A stretch of 64,000 bases of DNA. Origin: Luteimonas suaedae. Lineage in GTDB: Bacteria > Pseudomonadota > Gammaproteobacteria > Xanthomonadales > Xanthomonadaceae. Position 1 is the stretch's first letter. Each line of letters starts with the position of its first letter. The notes under the pieces are model-generated. The model was not told where the DNA came from. It searched no databases and saw nothing but the letters and a program-made list of their open reading frames with translations. This document shows positions 29,927 to 38,438 of the stretch, one piece after another. The position numbers and the translations under genes were made by a program. The stretch is from the NCBI RefSeq assembly GCF_008312895.1, contig NZ_VSSP01000003.1, positions 62,001 to 126,000 on the forward strand, written 5' to 3'.

Positions 29927-31182
29927 GCGGATCCGAGGTCGAGCCGGGCCGTGGTTCCTTTCCCCGGGAGGGACCGGATCTCGAGCGTCCAGCCGAGATG
30001 GGTGCAAAGCCGCGCAATGAGGTCGAGGCCGATTCCCCCGCCCTCGCGGCTGCCGCCGCGCGCCGCGCGGGCGTAGATCGCACTGATCTCCTCGGGGGTC
30101 ATGCCGTGGCCGGGGTCGACGATCTCGACCACCGCCTCGGGCAGCAGGCGGATGCCGATCTCGCCCGAGTCGCTGTTCTCGACGGCGTTGCGCAGCAGGT
30201 TGCCGATGGCGGCCTGCACCACCGGCAACGGCGCCAGCAGCTCGTACGACGGCGGCGGCGCGAGGGTCAGCGCCAGCCCCTTGTCCTCGGCCATGGGGCG
30301 GTGGTCTTCGACGATGTCCGGCAGCAGCTGGTCGAGCGCGATCCGGTCGTTCGCCTTCGCCAGCCGCGCCGGGTCCTTGGCCAGCACCAGCAGCAGCGAG
30401 ATCAGCCGTTCCATGTCCTGCGTGGTACGCCGGATCCGGGTCAACTGCTGGCGCGCCGCCGCCGGCATGCCGGGTTGCGCCGTCGCCAGCTCCGCCGCGC
30501 CCGCGATCACCGAGATCGGCGTGCGCAGTTCATGACTGGCACTGTCGACGAAGGCGCGCTCGCGCTCGACGAACTGCGCGTTGCGGCGCAGATAGTCGTT
30601 GAGCGCGTCGGCGATCACCACCAGCTCCGTGCTCGCCCTGTCGGGGATCTCGACGCGTGCATCGCTGGCCGGCCGCAGTTCGCCGATGCGACGCGCCATG
30701 TCGCTCAGCGGCCGCAGCAGGCGTCCGGCGCCCCAGGCCGCGAACAGGCCGAGCAGCACCACCACCACCAGCGCCGAGGCGAGCATGGTGAGCCCGAGTT
30801 CCAGTTCGCGGCGTTCGAGGTCGTCGATCTCCAGCGCCAGGACCATCGGCCGCCCCTCCAGCCGCCGGACCAGCAGCACGTGTTCGCGGCCGTCCAGGAG
30901 CACTTCGTCATGCAGGCCGGGCCCCAGCGCCGCCAGCGCCGGCGGCAACGCGGCGGCGCCGTCGTAGAGCGTGAGCGTTTCGGTATCGGCCCAGCGGTAG
31001 CCCGGATCGGTCCGGCTGCGCAGGACGAAATGATCGAACTCCGCTTCCAGCAACGATTGCCATACCAGCGCCTCGGCACGCTCGTTGACCACGTAGCCGT
31101 GCAGCAGCACGGCCAGCGACAACAGCGCCACGTAGCCGAGCAGGCCGATCGTGATGCGGCGCCGCAGGCTGCTCCTAGCCAT
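29908..31182 (-). CDS. Sensor histidine kinase (two-component, lipid A locus)
   Basis: A 424-residue inner-membrane kinase. One transmembrane helix near 10-30 and a second near 130-150 bracket a periplasmic domain of about 100 residues rich in acidic residues. HAMP region 150-200, DHp with His217 (SASHELRTPISVI), and HATPase with N box (GNLLRNAVENS), DPGHGM and GGIGLDLI. The G2 glycines are partly diverged. The start codon overlaps the response-regulator stop by 8 bp, so the pair is co-translated. The order regulator-kinase and the divergent glycosyltransferase genes resemble PmrAB-type control of lipid A modification. Confidence 0.9.
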   Translation of the reverse strand: MARSSLRRRITIGLLGYVALLSLAVLLHGYVVNERAEALVWQSLLEAEFDHFVLRSRTDPGYRWADTETLTLYDGAAALPPALAALGPGLHDEVLLDGREHVLLVRRLEGRPMVLALEIDDLERRELELGLTMLASALVVVVLLGLFAAWGAGRLLRPLSDMARRIGELRPASDARVEIPDRASTELVVIADALNDYLRRNAQFVERERAFVDSASHELRTPISVIAGAAELATAQPGMPAAARQQLTRIRRTTQDMERLISLLLVLAKDPARLAKANDRIALDQLLPDIVEDHRPMAEDKGLALTLAPPPSYELLAPLPVVQAAIGNLLRNAVENSDSGEIGIRLLPEAVVEIVDPGHGMTPEEISAIYARAARGGSREGGGIGLDLIARLCTHLGWTLEIRSLPGKGTTARLDLGSAQRTGA

Positions 31183-31873
31183 CGGCGGCGTCCGCTTCGA
31201 CCGTTCGCTCGGCCAGCCGGTAGCCGACGCGCGGCAGCGTGTGGATCAGCTTGCATGCGAACGGCTCATCCACGCTGCGCCGCAGCTCGTAGATGTGGGA
31301 ACGCAGCATGTCGCCGTCGGGCGGGTCGTCGCCCCACAGCGCCTGCTCCAGGCGCTCGCGGGTGACGGCGGCGGGGCTTGCGCGCATCAGCACTTCGAGC
31401 AGTTTGCGGCAGGCCGGATACAGGTGCAGCACGCGGCCCTCCCGGGTCACGTCGAGGGTGGCCAGGTCCAGGCGCAGGTCCGCCACCGCCAGCACGCGGC
31501 TGCGGCCGTGGCCGGAGGCGCGCGCGACCAGCGCCTCCAGCCGCACCTCGAGTTCCGGCAGCGCGAAAGGCTTGGTCAGGTAGTCGTCGGCGCCGGCGCG
31601 GAATCCGGCGATCTTGTCCGGCAGTTCGTCGCGCGCGGTCAGCATGAGGACCGGCACGTCGGACCCGGCGTCGCGCAGGCGGCGCAGCACCTCGCGCCCG
31701 TCCAGGCGCGGCAGCATCCAGTCCAGCACGATCGCGTCGTAAGTCTGCGTGCCGGCCAGGTGCAGGCCCGTCGGCCCGTCCGGCGCGGCATCGAGCACGT
31801 AGCCGCGCGCCTCGAAGTATTCGAACAGGTTCGCGACCAGGCTGCGGTTGTCCTCGACCACGAGCACGCGCAT
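31175..31873 (-). CDS. OmpR/PhoB-family response regulator
   Basis: A 232-residue regulator. Receiver domain 1-115 with the acidic pocket VEDN, phosphoacceptor Asp51 (IVLDWMLPRLDGR), Thr79 (LMLTARDE) and Lys101 (LTKPF). The C-terminal winged helix spans 135-225 (LTL-type core HLYPACRKLLEVL, RSHIYELRRSVD, HTLPRVGYRL). It starts at ATG 31873. It is followed by its kinase and is divergent from the ArnT-like gene across a 127-bp region containing a strong palindrome. Confidence 0.93.
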   Translation of the reverse strand: MRVLVVEDNRSLVANLFEYFEARGYVLDAAPDGPTGLHLAGTQTYDAIVLDWMLPRLDGREVLRRLRDAGSDVPVLMLTARDELPDKIAGFRAGADDYLTKPFALPELEVRLEALVARASGHGRSRVLAVADLRLDLATLDVTREGRVLHLYPACRKLLEVLMRASPAAVTRERLEQALWGDDPPDGDMLRSHIYELRRSVDEPFACKLIHTLPRVGYRLAERTVEADAADG

Positions 31874-31914
31874 TGCAGACTCCTCAGGTATCGCGCGCAG
31901 TCTCCGCCTGGATA

Positions 31915-31945
31915 CGTCGGAACGGCGTCGGAACGCGTTCCGACG
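31915..31945. promoter_or_regulatory. 20-bp perfect palindrome with an extra half-site, candidate operator
   Basis: CGTCGGAACG occurs at 31915-31924 and again 11 bp later at 31926-31935, the second copy joined to its mirror image CGTTCCGACG (31936-31945). An 11-bp direct repeat is the arrangement bound by OmpR/PhoB-type regulators. The site lies almost midway between the response-regulator start (41 bp away) and the ArnT-like start (55 bp), so it could control both. Confidence 0.65.
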
Positions 31946-32000
31946 ATTCTCCCACGTCGCCGCGCGCAGCATCGCCAGCCCGTCCGAACCCGCGCCATGC

Positions 32001-33716
32001 ATGGCCAGCCCCGTCGCCAAGGCCCGATCGCCCCGCCGGGCGCTGTTCCCGCTCGCACTGCTGGCCGTGGCCGCGCTGGTCGCGGGGCTGGGCATGCGCG
32101 ACCCGTCGCCGCCGGACGAACCGCGCTTCGTGCTCGCCGCGCAGCACATGATCGCTTCGGGCGACTGGCTGGTGCCCATGCGCGGGCGCGAGTTGTATGC
32201 GGAGAAGCCGCCGGTCTTCATGTGGCTGCAGGCGACCACCTGGCTCGCCGTGCGCGACTGGCGCATCGCCTTTCTGCTGCCGTCGCTGCTCGCGGCGCTG
32301 GCGACGCTGTGGCTGACCGGCGACCTCGCCGCACGGCTGTGGCGGCGGCGCTACGCGCCCTGGGCCGCCGGCGCGCTGTTCGTCTGCCTGCAATTCGGGC
32401 TGCAGGCCAAGCGCGCGCAGATCGACATGGTGCTGGTACTGCTGACCACGCTGTCGCTGTGGGGACTGCTGCGGCACCTGCTGCGCGGTCCGGACTGGCG
32501 TGCCGCCTGGATCGGCGCGTTCGCCGCCGGCGTCGGCACCGTCACCAAGGGCGTCGGCTTCCTGCCGCTGCTGGTGCTGCTGCCGTGGCTGGCGGCACGC
32601 CGGTGGCGGCCGGCCGCTGTTCCGGCACGGGCCGATGGATGGCGCTGGGGAGTGTTCGCGCTGTGCTTCGCCGCCGGAGCGGCGGTGTGGCTCGGGCCAC
32701 TGCTCGTGGCCGTGCTGAGGTCCGCGGATCCCGCGCTGCAGGCCTATGCCGCCGAACTGCTGCTGCACCAGACCGCGGAACGCTACGCCCGCGCCTGGCA
32801 CCACCTGCGGCCGCCCTGGTACTACCTGCAGGTGATGGCCACGCTGTGGCTGCCCGGGGCACTGCTGCTGCCGTGGCTGCTGCCGGTCTGGTGGCGGCGG
32901 CTGCGACGCGGCGATGCACGCCTGCTGCTGTTGCTGGGTTGGGCAGGGCTGGTGCTGCTGTTCTTCAGCGCCAGCCCGGGAAAGCGCGAGGTCTACGTCT
33001 TCCCGATGCTGCCGGCACTGTGCGTGGCCGCGGCGCCGCTGCTGCCTGCGCTGCTGCGCAGGCGCGACGTGCGTGCATTGCTGCTGGCATGGCTGCTGGC
33101 CCTTTCGGCGGCGCTGGCGCTGGCAGCGGGGGCGGCGCTTGCCGGCCTCGATGATTGGGCACAGCGCATCGCGGCGCAGCGCGCGATCGGCGCCGGGGAG
33201 CTGCAGGTGCTGCTGCTGTGGCTGCTGGCGCTCGGCGTCGCCGGCCTGCTGTTGGCGGCCTGGGCGCGCCGGCGTCGCATCGCCCCCGCACTGCTGGTGT
33301 TCTGCGCACTGCTGTGGACGGTCTACGGCATCGGGCTGGCGCCGGCGCTGGACCGCAGCAGCTCCGCGCGCGGCCTGATGCAGGCGGCCGCCGCGCAAAT
33401 CGGTCCGGACGCCGAACTGGCGCTGCTGGCATGGCGCGAACAGCAGCTGCTGCAGGCCGATCGTCACGTGGCCGAGTTCGGGTTCCGGCAACCGTGGCAC
33501 CGGCAATGGCGCGAGGCCTCCGCCTGGCTCGCATCGGCGCCGGAACGCAGGTGGCTGCTGCTGCCGGAAGCGGCGCTGGGGCCTTGCGTCGCGCCTGCGC
33601 ACGCCGTGCGCATCGGCCGCACGAACCGAATCGACTGGTGGCTGGTGCCGGGCACCGCGGTCGCGCGCGATTGCACCGTGCCACCGTTCGACGACCGCAC
33701 GGCGGACGAGACATAG
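32001..33716 (+). CDS. ArnT-like glycosyltransferase (GT39/GT83 family), membrane protein
   Basis: A 571-residue polytopic protein with about 12 hydrophobic segments. The first periplasmic loop carries the catalytic-type motif PSPPDEPRF, corresponding to the DE-R(Y/F) motif of ArnT and protein mannosyltransferases. YAEKPPVFMWLQ follows. Such enzymes transfer a sugar from an undecaprenyl-phosphate carrier to lipid A or another acceptor at the periplasmic face. The next two genes encode a GT2 polyprenyl-phosphate sugar transferase and a LAB_N membrane protein, which fit that pathway. ATG 32001 was chosen over the upstream frame, which overlaps the operator. Confidence 0.88.
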   Translation: MASPVAKARSPRRALFPLALLAVAALVAGLGMRDPSPPDEPRFVLAAQHMIASGDWLVPMRGRELYAEKPPVFMWLQATTWLAVRDWRIAFLLPSLLAALATLWLTGDLAARLWRRRYAPWAAGALFVCLQFGLQAKRAQIDMVLVLLTTLSLWGLLRHLLRGPDWRAAWIGAFAAGVGTVTKGVGFLPLLVLLPWLAARRWRPAAVPARADGWRWGVFALCFAAGAAVWLGPLLVAVLRSADPALQAYAAELLLHQTAERYARAWHHLRPPWYYLQVMATLWLPGALLLPWLLPVWWRRLRRGDARLLLLLGWAGLVLLFFSASPGKREVYVFPMLPALCVAAAPLLPALLRRRDVRALLLAWLLALSAALALAAGAALAGLDDWAQRIAAQRAIGAGELQVLLLWLLALGVAGLLLAAWARRRRIAPALLVFCALLWTVYGIGLAPALDRSSSARGLMQAAAAQIGPDAELALLAWREQQLLQADRHVAEFGFRQPWHRQWREASAWLASAPERRWLLLPEAALGPCVAPAHAVRIGRTNRIDWWLVPGTAVARDCTVPPFDDRTADET

Positions 33717-33990
33717 CCGCGGCCCCGTGCGAGGAAGCACGAAAGCGAGAGCGCCGGGGCCGGGAAAGCGACCGTCGATTTAACGAACTGCAAATTCCAC
33801 TCCCACCGCTCTCCGACAGGGCCGGTCGGACCATCCCCACGGCCAACCCCCACCACTTCCCTCGCACCCATGCCACAGCCCTCAGAACGCGACGCCATGC
33901 AGCGATCCGATCTGCAATGGCGCGCCGCCCCGCACTTCGCCGGATCCGCCACCGCCAGACGTCTTCGGCGCGCGCCGGCGGAGACCGCCG
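33717..33990 (+). other. Intergenic region between ArnT-like and GT2 genes
   Basis: 274 bp without a convincing gene. A 34-codon frame from 33897 runs into the next gene but has no ribosome-binding site. There is a small dyad (CCCCGTGCGAGGAAGCACG, 33724-33742) and an AT-richer patch around 33778-33800 (TTTAACGAACTGCAAATTCC) that could contain a promoter for the GT2-LAB_N pair. Confidence 0.4.
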
Positions 33991-34734
33991 ATGCGCGCTG
34001 AACGATCGACGCTGCCGCTGTCGGTAGTGATCCCGGCGTACGACGAGGCCGGCAACCTGCCCGCGCTGGTGCTCGAGACGGCCGCCGTGCTGCGCGGGCG
34101 AACGGCGTTCGAAGTCCTCTGCGTCGACGATGCCTCGAACGACGGCACGGTGGAGGCGTTGCGCGCACTGCGCGGCCGGGTCCCGGAGTTGCGCCTGCTG
34201 CGCCATGCCCGGCGGTGCGGGCAGAGCACCGCGATCCGCAACGGCGTCCGCGCGGCGCGTGGCGCGTGGATCGCGACCCTCGACGGCGACGGCCAGAACG
34301 ATCCGGCCGACATCCCCCGGCTGCTCGAAGTGCGCGACGCCGCGCACGCGGTGCACCCCGCGGTGAAAATGCTCGCTGGTTGGCGGGTCAGGCGCCGCGA
34401 CTCCGGCGCCAGGCGCTGGGCCTCGCGCTGGGCGAACCGGATTCGCGCGCGCCTGTTGCACGACGACACGCCCGATACCGGCTGCGGCCTGAAGCTGTTC
34501 GAGCGCGCGGCCTTTCTCGAGCTGCCCTACTTCGACCACATGCACCGCTACCTGCCCGCACTGATGCAGCGCGCCGGCTGGCAGACGCGGAGCGTTCCCG
34601 TCGGCCACCGGCCGCGGACCAGCGGGATCTCCAAGTACGACAATCTCGGCCGCGCGCTGGCCGGGCTCGCCGACCTGCGCGGAGTCACCTGGCTGATGCG
34701 CCGGTCGCGGCTGAGCCAGGTCGAAGAGCTTTGA
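33991..34734 (+). CDS. Glycosyltransferase family 2 (ArnC/DPM1-like)
   Basis: A 247-residue GT2 enzyme. The nucleotide-sugar-binding motif is LPLSVVIPAYDEAGNLP, followed by VLCVDDASNDGT, the DXD-type metal motif ATLDGDGQNDPADI, and DTGCGLKLFERAAF. The KYDNLGRALAGLADL C-terminus is typical of polyprenyl-phosphate glycosyltransferases. Unlike ArnC it lacks two C-terminal transmembrane helices, so membrane attachment would rely on partners. GGAGA precedes the ATG. It is one base upstream of the LAB_N gene, so the two are one translation unit. Confidence 0.9.
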   Translation: MRAERSTLPLSVVIPAYDEAGNLPALVLETAAVLRGRTAFEVLCVDDASNDGTVEALRALRGRVPELRLLRHARRCGQSTAIRNGVRAARGAWIATLDGDGQNDPADIPRLLEVRDAAHAVHPAVKMLAGWRVRRRDSGARRWASRWANRIRARLLHDDTPDTGCGLKLFERAAFLELPYFDHMHRYLPALMQRAGWQTRSVPVGHRPRTSGISKYDNLGRALAGLADLRGVTWLMRRSRLSQVEEL

Positions 34735-34735
34735 C

Positions 34736-35179
34736 ATGGACTTGAACACGCAGGTCGCCTGGCTGGAATGGACCGGCATCCACCTGTCGCCATGGAAACT
34801 GATCGGGCTGACCGGTGCGCTGATGTTCGGTGCCCGCTGGGCGGTGCAGTTCCTCGCGTCGCGCCGCGCGGGAAGGCCGGTGATCCCGCGCGCGTTCTGG
34901 ATCATGAGCCTGGCCGGCAGCGCGATGACGCTGAGCTATTTCCTGTTTTCGCAGAAGCAGGACGCCGTGGGCGCGCTGCAGAACCTGTTTCCCGCGTTCA
35001 CCGCCGGCTACAGCCTGTGGCTGGATCTCCGCCACGGGCGTTGCGGCCGGCGTCCCATCCTCGAAGCCGGTCCGGATGCGTGTCGGCGCACCGCGGCTCA
35101 GGCGCCCAACCGCCCGGGCAACAGAGGTTCCAGGCGTTTGCCGCGGATCGCGCGCAGTGCGCGCACCAGGTCGCGGTAG
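34736..35179 (+). CDS. LAB_N (lipid-A-disaccharide synthase N-terminal-like) membrane protein
   Basis: 147 codons. The first 100 residues are the LAB_N domain: three hydrophobic segments, with MFGARWAVQFLASRRAGRPVIPRAFWIMSLAGSAMTLSYFLF at the heart. The domain is known as the N-terminus of some LpxB proteins and as a stand-alone small membrane protein next to glycosyltransferases of lipid A modification. The remaining 47 residues are Arg-rich and are encoded antisense to the last 82 bp of the next gene, so they are probably not a conserved part. Following the GT2 gene directly, it is likely its partner. Confidence 0.82.
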   Translation: MDLNTQVAWLEWTGIHLSPWKLIGLTGALMFGARWAVQFLASRRAGRPVIPRAFWIMSLAGSAMTLSYFLFSQKQDAVGALQNLFPAFTAGYSLWLDLRHGRCGRRPILEAGPDACRRTAAQAPNRPGNRGSRRLPRIARSARTRSR

Positions 35180-35568
35180 CTCGCCGCGAGCTGTTCGAAC
35201 AGTGCCGCGTAGGCAGTCCGGCTCGACTCGGCCACGCCCTGGTATGCGCCGCGGCCGAGCTCGATGAAGTAATCGGCATCGACCCGGCGCCGCTCCGCCA
35301 GCGCCGGGTACAGCCCGGCGATCAACAGGCAGCGGTCGCCGACGTCGCGCAGCGCATCGGCGCGCATGCTGCCCAGTTGCTCCTGCGCGTGCAGCCATTC
35401 CAGCGCCTGGGTGCGCGCCAGCAGGTGCGCATCGCGCTGGTGGCGCAGCAGCACGAACACCAGATAGCTCTCGCGCGCCTCCTCGAACGCTTGGCCGCTG
35501 CGCTCGCAACCCTCGCGCACCAGGGCCTGGTAGAGCTCGGCCGCAGCGCCCTGCCTGATCGTCGCCAT
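35098..35568 (-). CDS. Conserved hypothetical helical protein, 156 aa, downstream of dinB
   Basis: 156 residues starting MATIRQGAAAELYQALVREG with a good ribosome-binding site (GGAGGAGACG). It is predicted all-helical, soluble, with no recognised domain (RDAHLLARTQALEWLHAQEQLGS, VDADYFIELGRGAYQGVA). It sits 110 bp downstream of dinB on the same strand, and its 3' end overlaps the convergent LAB_N gene. I cannot assign a function. Confidence 0.75.
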   Translation of the reverse strand: MATIRQGAAAELYQALVREGCERSGQAFEEARESYLVFVLLRHQRDAHLLARTQALEWLHAQEQLGSMRADALRDVGDRCLLIAGLYPALAERRRVDADYFIELGRGAYQGVAESSRTAYAALFEQLAASYRDLVRALRAIRGKRLEPLLPGRLGA

Positions 35569-35678
35569 GTCGTCTCCTCCCCGTCGTCGTCGACCCGAAC
35601 ATACTCCGGTCGGTCGTCGATGCCTTGTCACTCCGGAGGGGCGACTGCCAACGCGGCGCCGGGCCGCCCGGCGACGGT

Positions 35679-36773
35679 TCAGGATCGGACGCTGGCGGCG
35701 CGGTCCATCGCGAACAGATCTTCCTGGGCGAGCACGTCCTCGCGCTCGCGGAACCCGGCCAGGCCGACGCCGACCAGCCGGTAGCGGGTGGACGGCGGCA
35801 ACGTCACGCGCCCACGCAGCGCCAGAGCGATCTCGGTGAACTGCGCCAGGCTGGCCGGTGGAACGTCCGGCGTATGGCTGCGGGTGAGGATGCGGAACTG
35901 CGCGGTCTTGAGCTTGAGCACCACGGTGCGGCCGACCCGTTCGGTCTTGCAGGTGGCGGCCCAGGCCTTCTCCGCCAGACGCCGGATCGCCGGTTCGAGT
36001 TCGGCCAGCGGCAGGTCGCGTTCGAAGGTGTCCTCGGCGGAGATCGACTGCACCGGCTGGTCCGGCTCCACTGCGCGCTCGTCGATGCCGCGCGCACGCT
36101 GGTACAGCCGCGCGCCGAAACTGCCGAAGCGGCGTTCGAGGTCGGCGGCGGCGAAGCCACGCAGGTCGCCGACGGTGGCGATGCCGAGATCGGCCAGCTT
36201 CTTCTCCATCACCTTGCCGACGCCGGGAATCCGCCCTACCGGCAATGGCGTCAGGAATGCCTCCACCTGCGCCGGCCTGATCACGAACACGCCGTCGGGC
36301 TTGTTCCAGTCCGAGGCGATCTTGGCCAGGAACTTGTTCGGCGCCACCCCGGCCGAGGCGGTCAGCGCCGTCTCCTCGCGGATCTGGGCGCGGATCGCCT
36401 CGGCGGTGGCGGTGGCGGTGGCGCTGGGCGCGGGCAGTTTCGGCGCGGTGACGTCCAGGTAGGCCTCGTCCAGCGACAGCGGCTCGACCAGGTCGGTATG
36501 GCGCAGGAAGATCTCGCGCACCTGCCGCGAGGCCGTCTTGTAGCGCGGGAAGTCCGGCGGCACGAATACCGCATCCGGGCACAGGCGCTCTGCGCGCACC
36601 GCCGGCATCGCCGAGCGCACGCCGTATTTGCGCGCCTCGTACGAGGCCGCGCAGACCACGGAACGCGCGCCGCGCCAGGCCACCACCACCGGCTTGCCGC
36701 GCAGCCCCGGATCGTCGCGCTGCTCGACCGAGGCGTAGAACGCGTCCATGTCGATGTGGAGGATCTTGCGCAT
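35679..36773 (-). CDS. dinB: DNA polymerase IV (Y-family translesion polymerase)
   Basis: A 364-residue error-prone polymerase. Catalytic acidic residues lie in ILHIDMDAFYASVEQ and SLDEAYLDVT. The palm/fingers motif ARKYGVRSAMP, the helix-hairpin-helix RIPGVGKVMEKKL and the little-finger domain (RTVVLKLKTAQFRILTRS) are present. The C-terminal clamp-binding tail is short (EDVLAQEDLFAMD, with QEDLF as a plausible beta-clamp motif). ATG 36773 matches the family start; ATG 36782 is possible. I see no clear LexA box upstream. Confidence 0.94.
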   Translation of the reverse strand: MRKILHIDMDAFYASVEQRDDPGLRGKPVVVAWRGARSVVCAASYEARKYGVRSAMPAVRAERLCPDAVFVPPDFPRYKTASRQVREIFLRHTDLVEPLSLDEAYLDVTAPKLPAPSATATATAEAIRAQIREETALTASAGVAPNKFLAKIASDWNKPDGVFVIRPAQVEAFLTPLPVGRIPGVGKVMEKKLADLGIATVGDLRGFAAADLERRFGSFGARLYQRARGIDERAVEPDQPVQSISAEDTFERDLPLAELEPAIRRLAEKAWAATCKTERVGRTVVLKLKTAQFRILTRSHTPDVPPASLAQFTEIALALRGRVTLPPSTRYRLVGVGLAGFREREDVLAQEDLFAMDRAASVRS

Positions 36774-36896
36774 CGGCACCATTATCCGCCGCGCCGGCGA
36801 GGCGAGGACATCCCAGGCACGTGGCTCCGGCCCGGCCCGGAACCGACGACGGTGCACGCACCATGAACGGTGCGCGCGGCTTTGACCTGATCGTGA

Positions 36897-37307
<411 letters not shown>

Positions 37308-37462
37308 AGGCCGGATCCGCCGCAACCCGTCGGCGATCACCTGCTAGAGCGGCGTTCGTTCGCAGTCGCCGTCCTGGCCGGCGAGCATGCACAGCGCGTG
37401 GCCGCGCGCGCGCCTGCTTGGGTTTCAACTTCTCCAGCAGGTGACTTGCCGGGGAGCGGGAG

Positions 37463-38428
37463 TCAAAACGCGCATGTCTCCCATCCCGGGGGCGTCGCGC
37501 CGGTCGAGTCGCCTTGGAAATGGTTTCGAAGCGTTCTCTGCGCCCACTCGTCGGCCTCGGCGACCTGCGCCCGGCTCAGGCCCACCGCGGCCGAGGCGAG
37601 CTTCCGGTCGAGCATGGCGACGCGGTGCCGCTCGGCGCCGAGCCGGTAGAGCTTGAGATAGCGGTAGTGCAGGGCCGGGTCGGCACCGACGAAACCGGCC
37701 AGCAGGCCCTGCGCGCCCGGCTCGTATGCCCGCTGCAGCAGGTCGACCACCCGCCAGTCGCCGGCGCCGAGGCCGGCCTCGATCAGCCGCGGCACGTGGC
37801 TGCGATAGGCTCGCAGCGACTCGGGGCGATCGAGCAGGCGGCGCGTGTCCAGCAGCGGTCCGCGTTCCAGATAGCAGGCGCGCGCGTCCTCGTCGCCGAG
37901 CATCGCGGCCTGCGCGAGGTTGTCCACCAGGGTCGCGAGCATTTTCTCGTTCACCCCTGCACAGAGCGCCTGGTCCATGCCGATGGCGTCCTGGCGCAGT
38001 TCCATGGCGTCGAGATGGTGCTGGTAGGTTCGCAGCTGGGCCGCGCTCATGCCCTCGACTTCGCGGCGGGTGAACGCGTCGATGGCCGCCGTCTCCTTCC
38101 GCTCCGAACCACGCAGGCGACGGCAGCGGCCGAGATCGCGGACCAGGCGGGCCGCTGCGCTCGCATCGCCGGCGTTCGCACGCGCCTGCAATTCGGCGAA
38201 CGTCCCACCCAGCGATGCACCGGTGACGGGCAATGGCGCGTCCCTCGCTTCGGCGCGCGGCGGGCGGGTAGGCGGAGATGTCGCCTCGGTCCGGCTCCCG
38301 GCGGCAGCGCCTTCGGCTTCGGCCTCCAGCGTCGGAGACGGCCCGGGAGCGTTGGCGTGGCCGAGCAGGTACGCGCCGCCGATCGCGATCAAGCCGGCAC
38401 AGGCGACAAGCAGGTATCTTCGATTCAT
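37463..38428 (-). CDS. Unknown exported or anchored protein, paralogue A, 321 aa
   Basis: 321 residues. An N-terminal hydrophobic segment (RYLLVACAGLIAIGGAYLLG) is a signal anchor or signal peptide. A Pro/Thr/Glu-rich linker (30-70) follows, then a helical domain. That domain contains LQARANAGDASAAARLVRDL, the Sel1/TPR-like element at its start; ARACYLERGP; IEAGLGAGDWRVVDLLQRAY; and YRYLKLYRLGAE near the end. The C-terminus ends TPPGWETCAF. It shares this whole plan with the next gene (38439), 10 bp away: a tandem duplication. Function unknown. Confidence 0.8.
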   Translation of the reverse strand: MNRRYLLVACAGLIAIGGAYLLGHANAPGPSPTLEAEAEGAAAGSRTEATSPPTRPPRAEARDAPLPVTGASLGGTFAELQARANAGDASAAARLVRDLGRCRRLRGSERKETAAIDAFTRREVEGMSAAQLRTYQHHLDAMELRQDAIGMDQALCAGVNEKMLATLVDNLAQAAMLGDEDARACYLERGPLLDTRRLLDRPESLRAYRSHVPRLIEAGLGAGDWRVVDLLQRAYEPGAQGLLAGFVGADPALHYRYLKLYRLGAERHRVAMLDRKLASAAVGLSRAQVAEADEWAQRTLRNHFQGDSTGATPPGWETCAF

Positions 38429-38438
38429 GCCGTGAGGA

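Noticed and set aside
33897-34001. 34-codon ORF before the GT2 gene
   Set aside because: No ribosome-binding site and no recognisable features.
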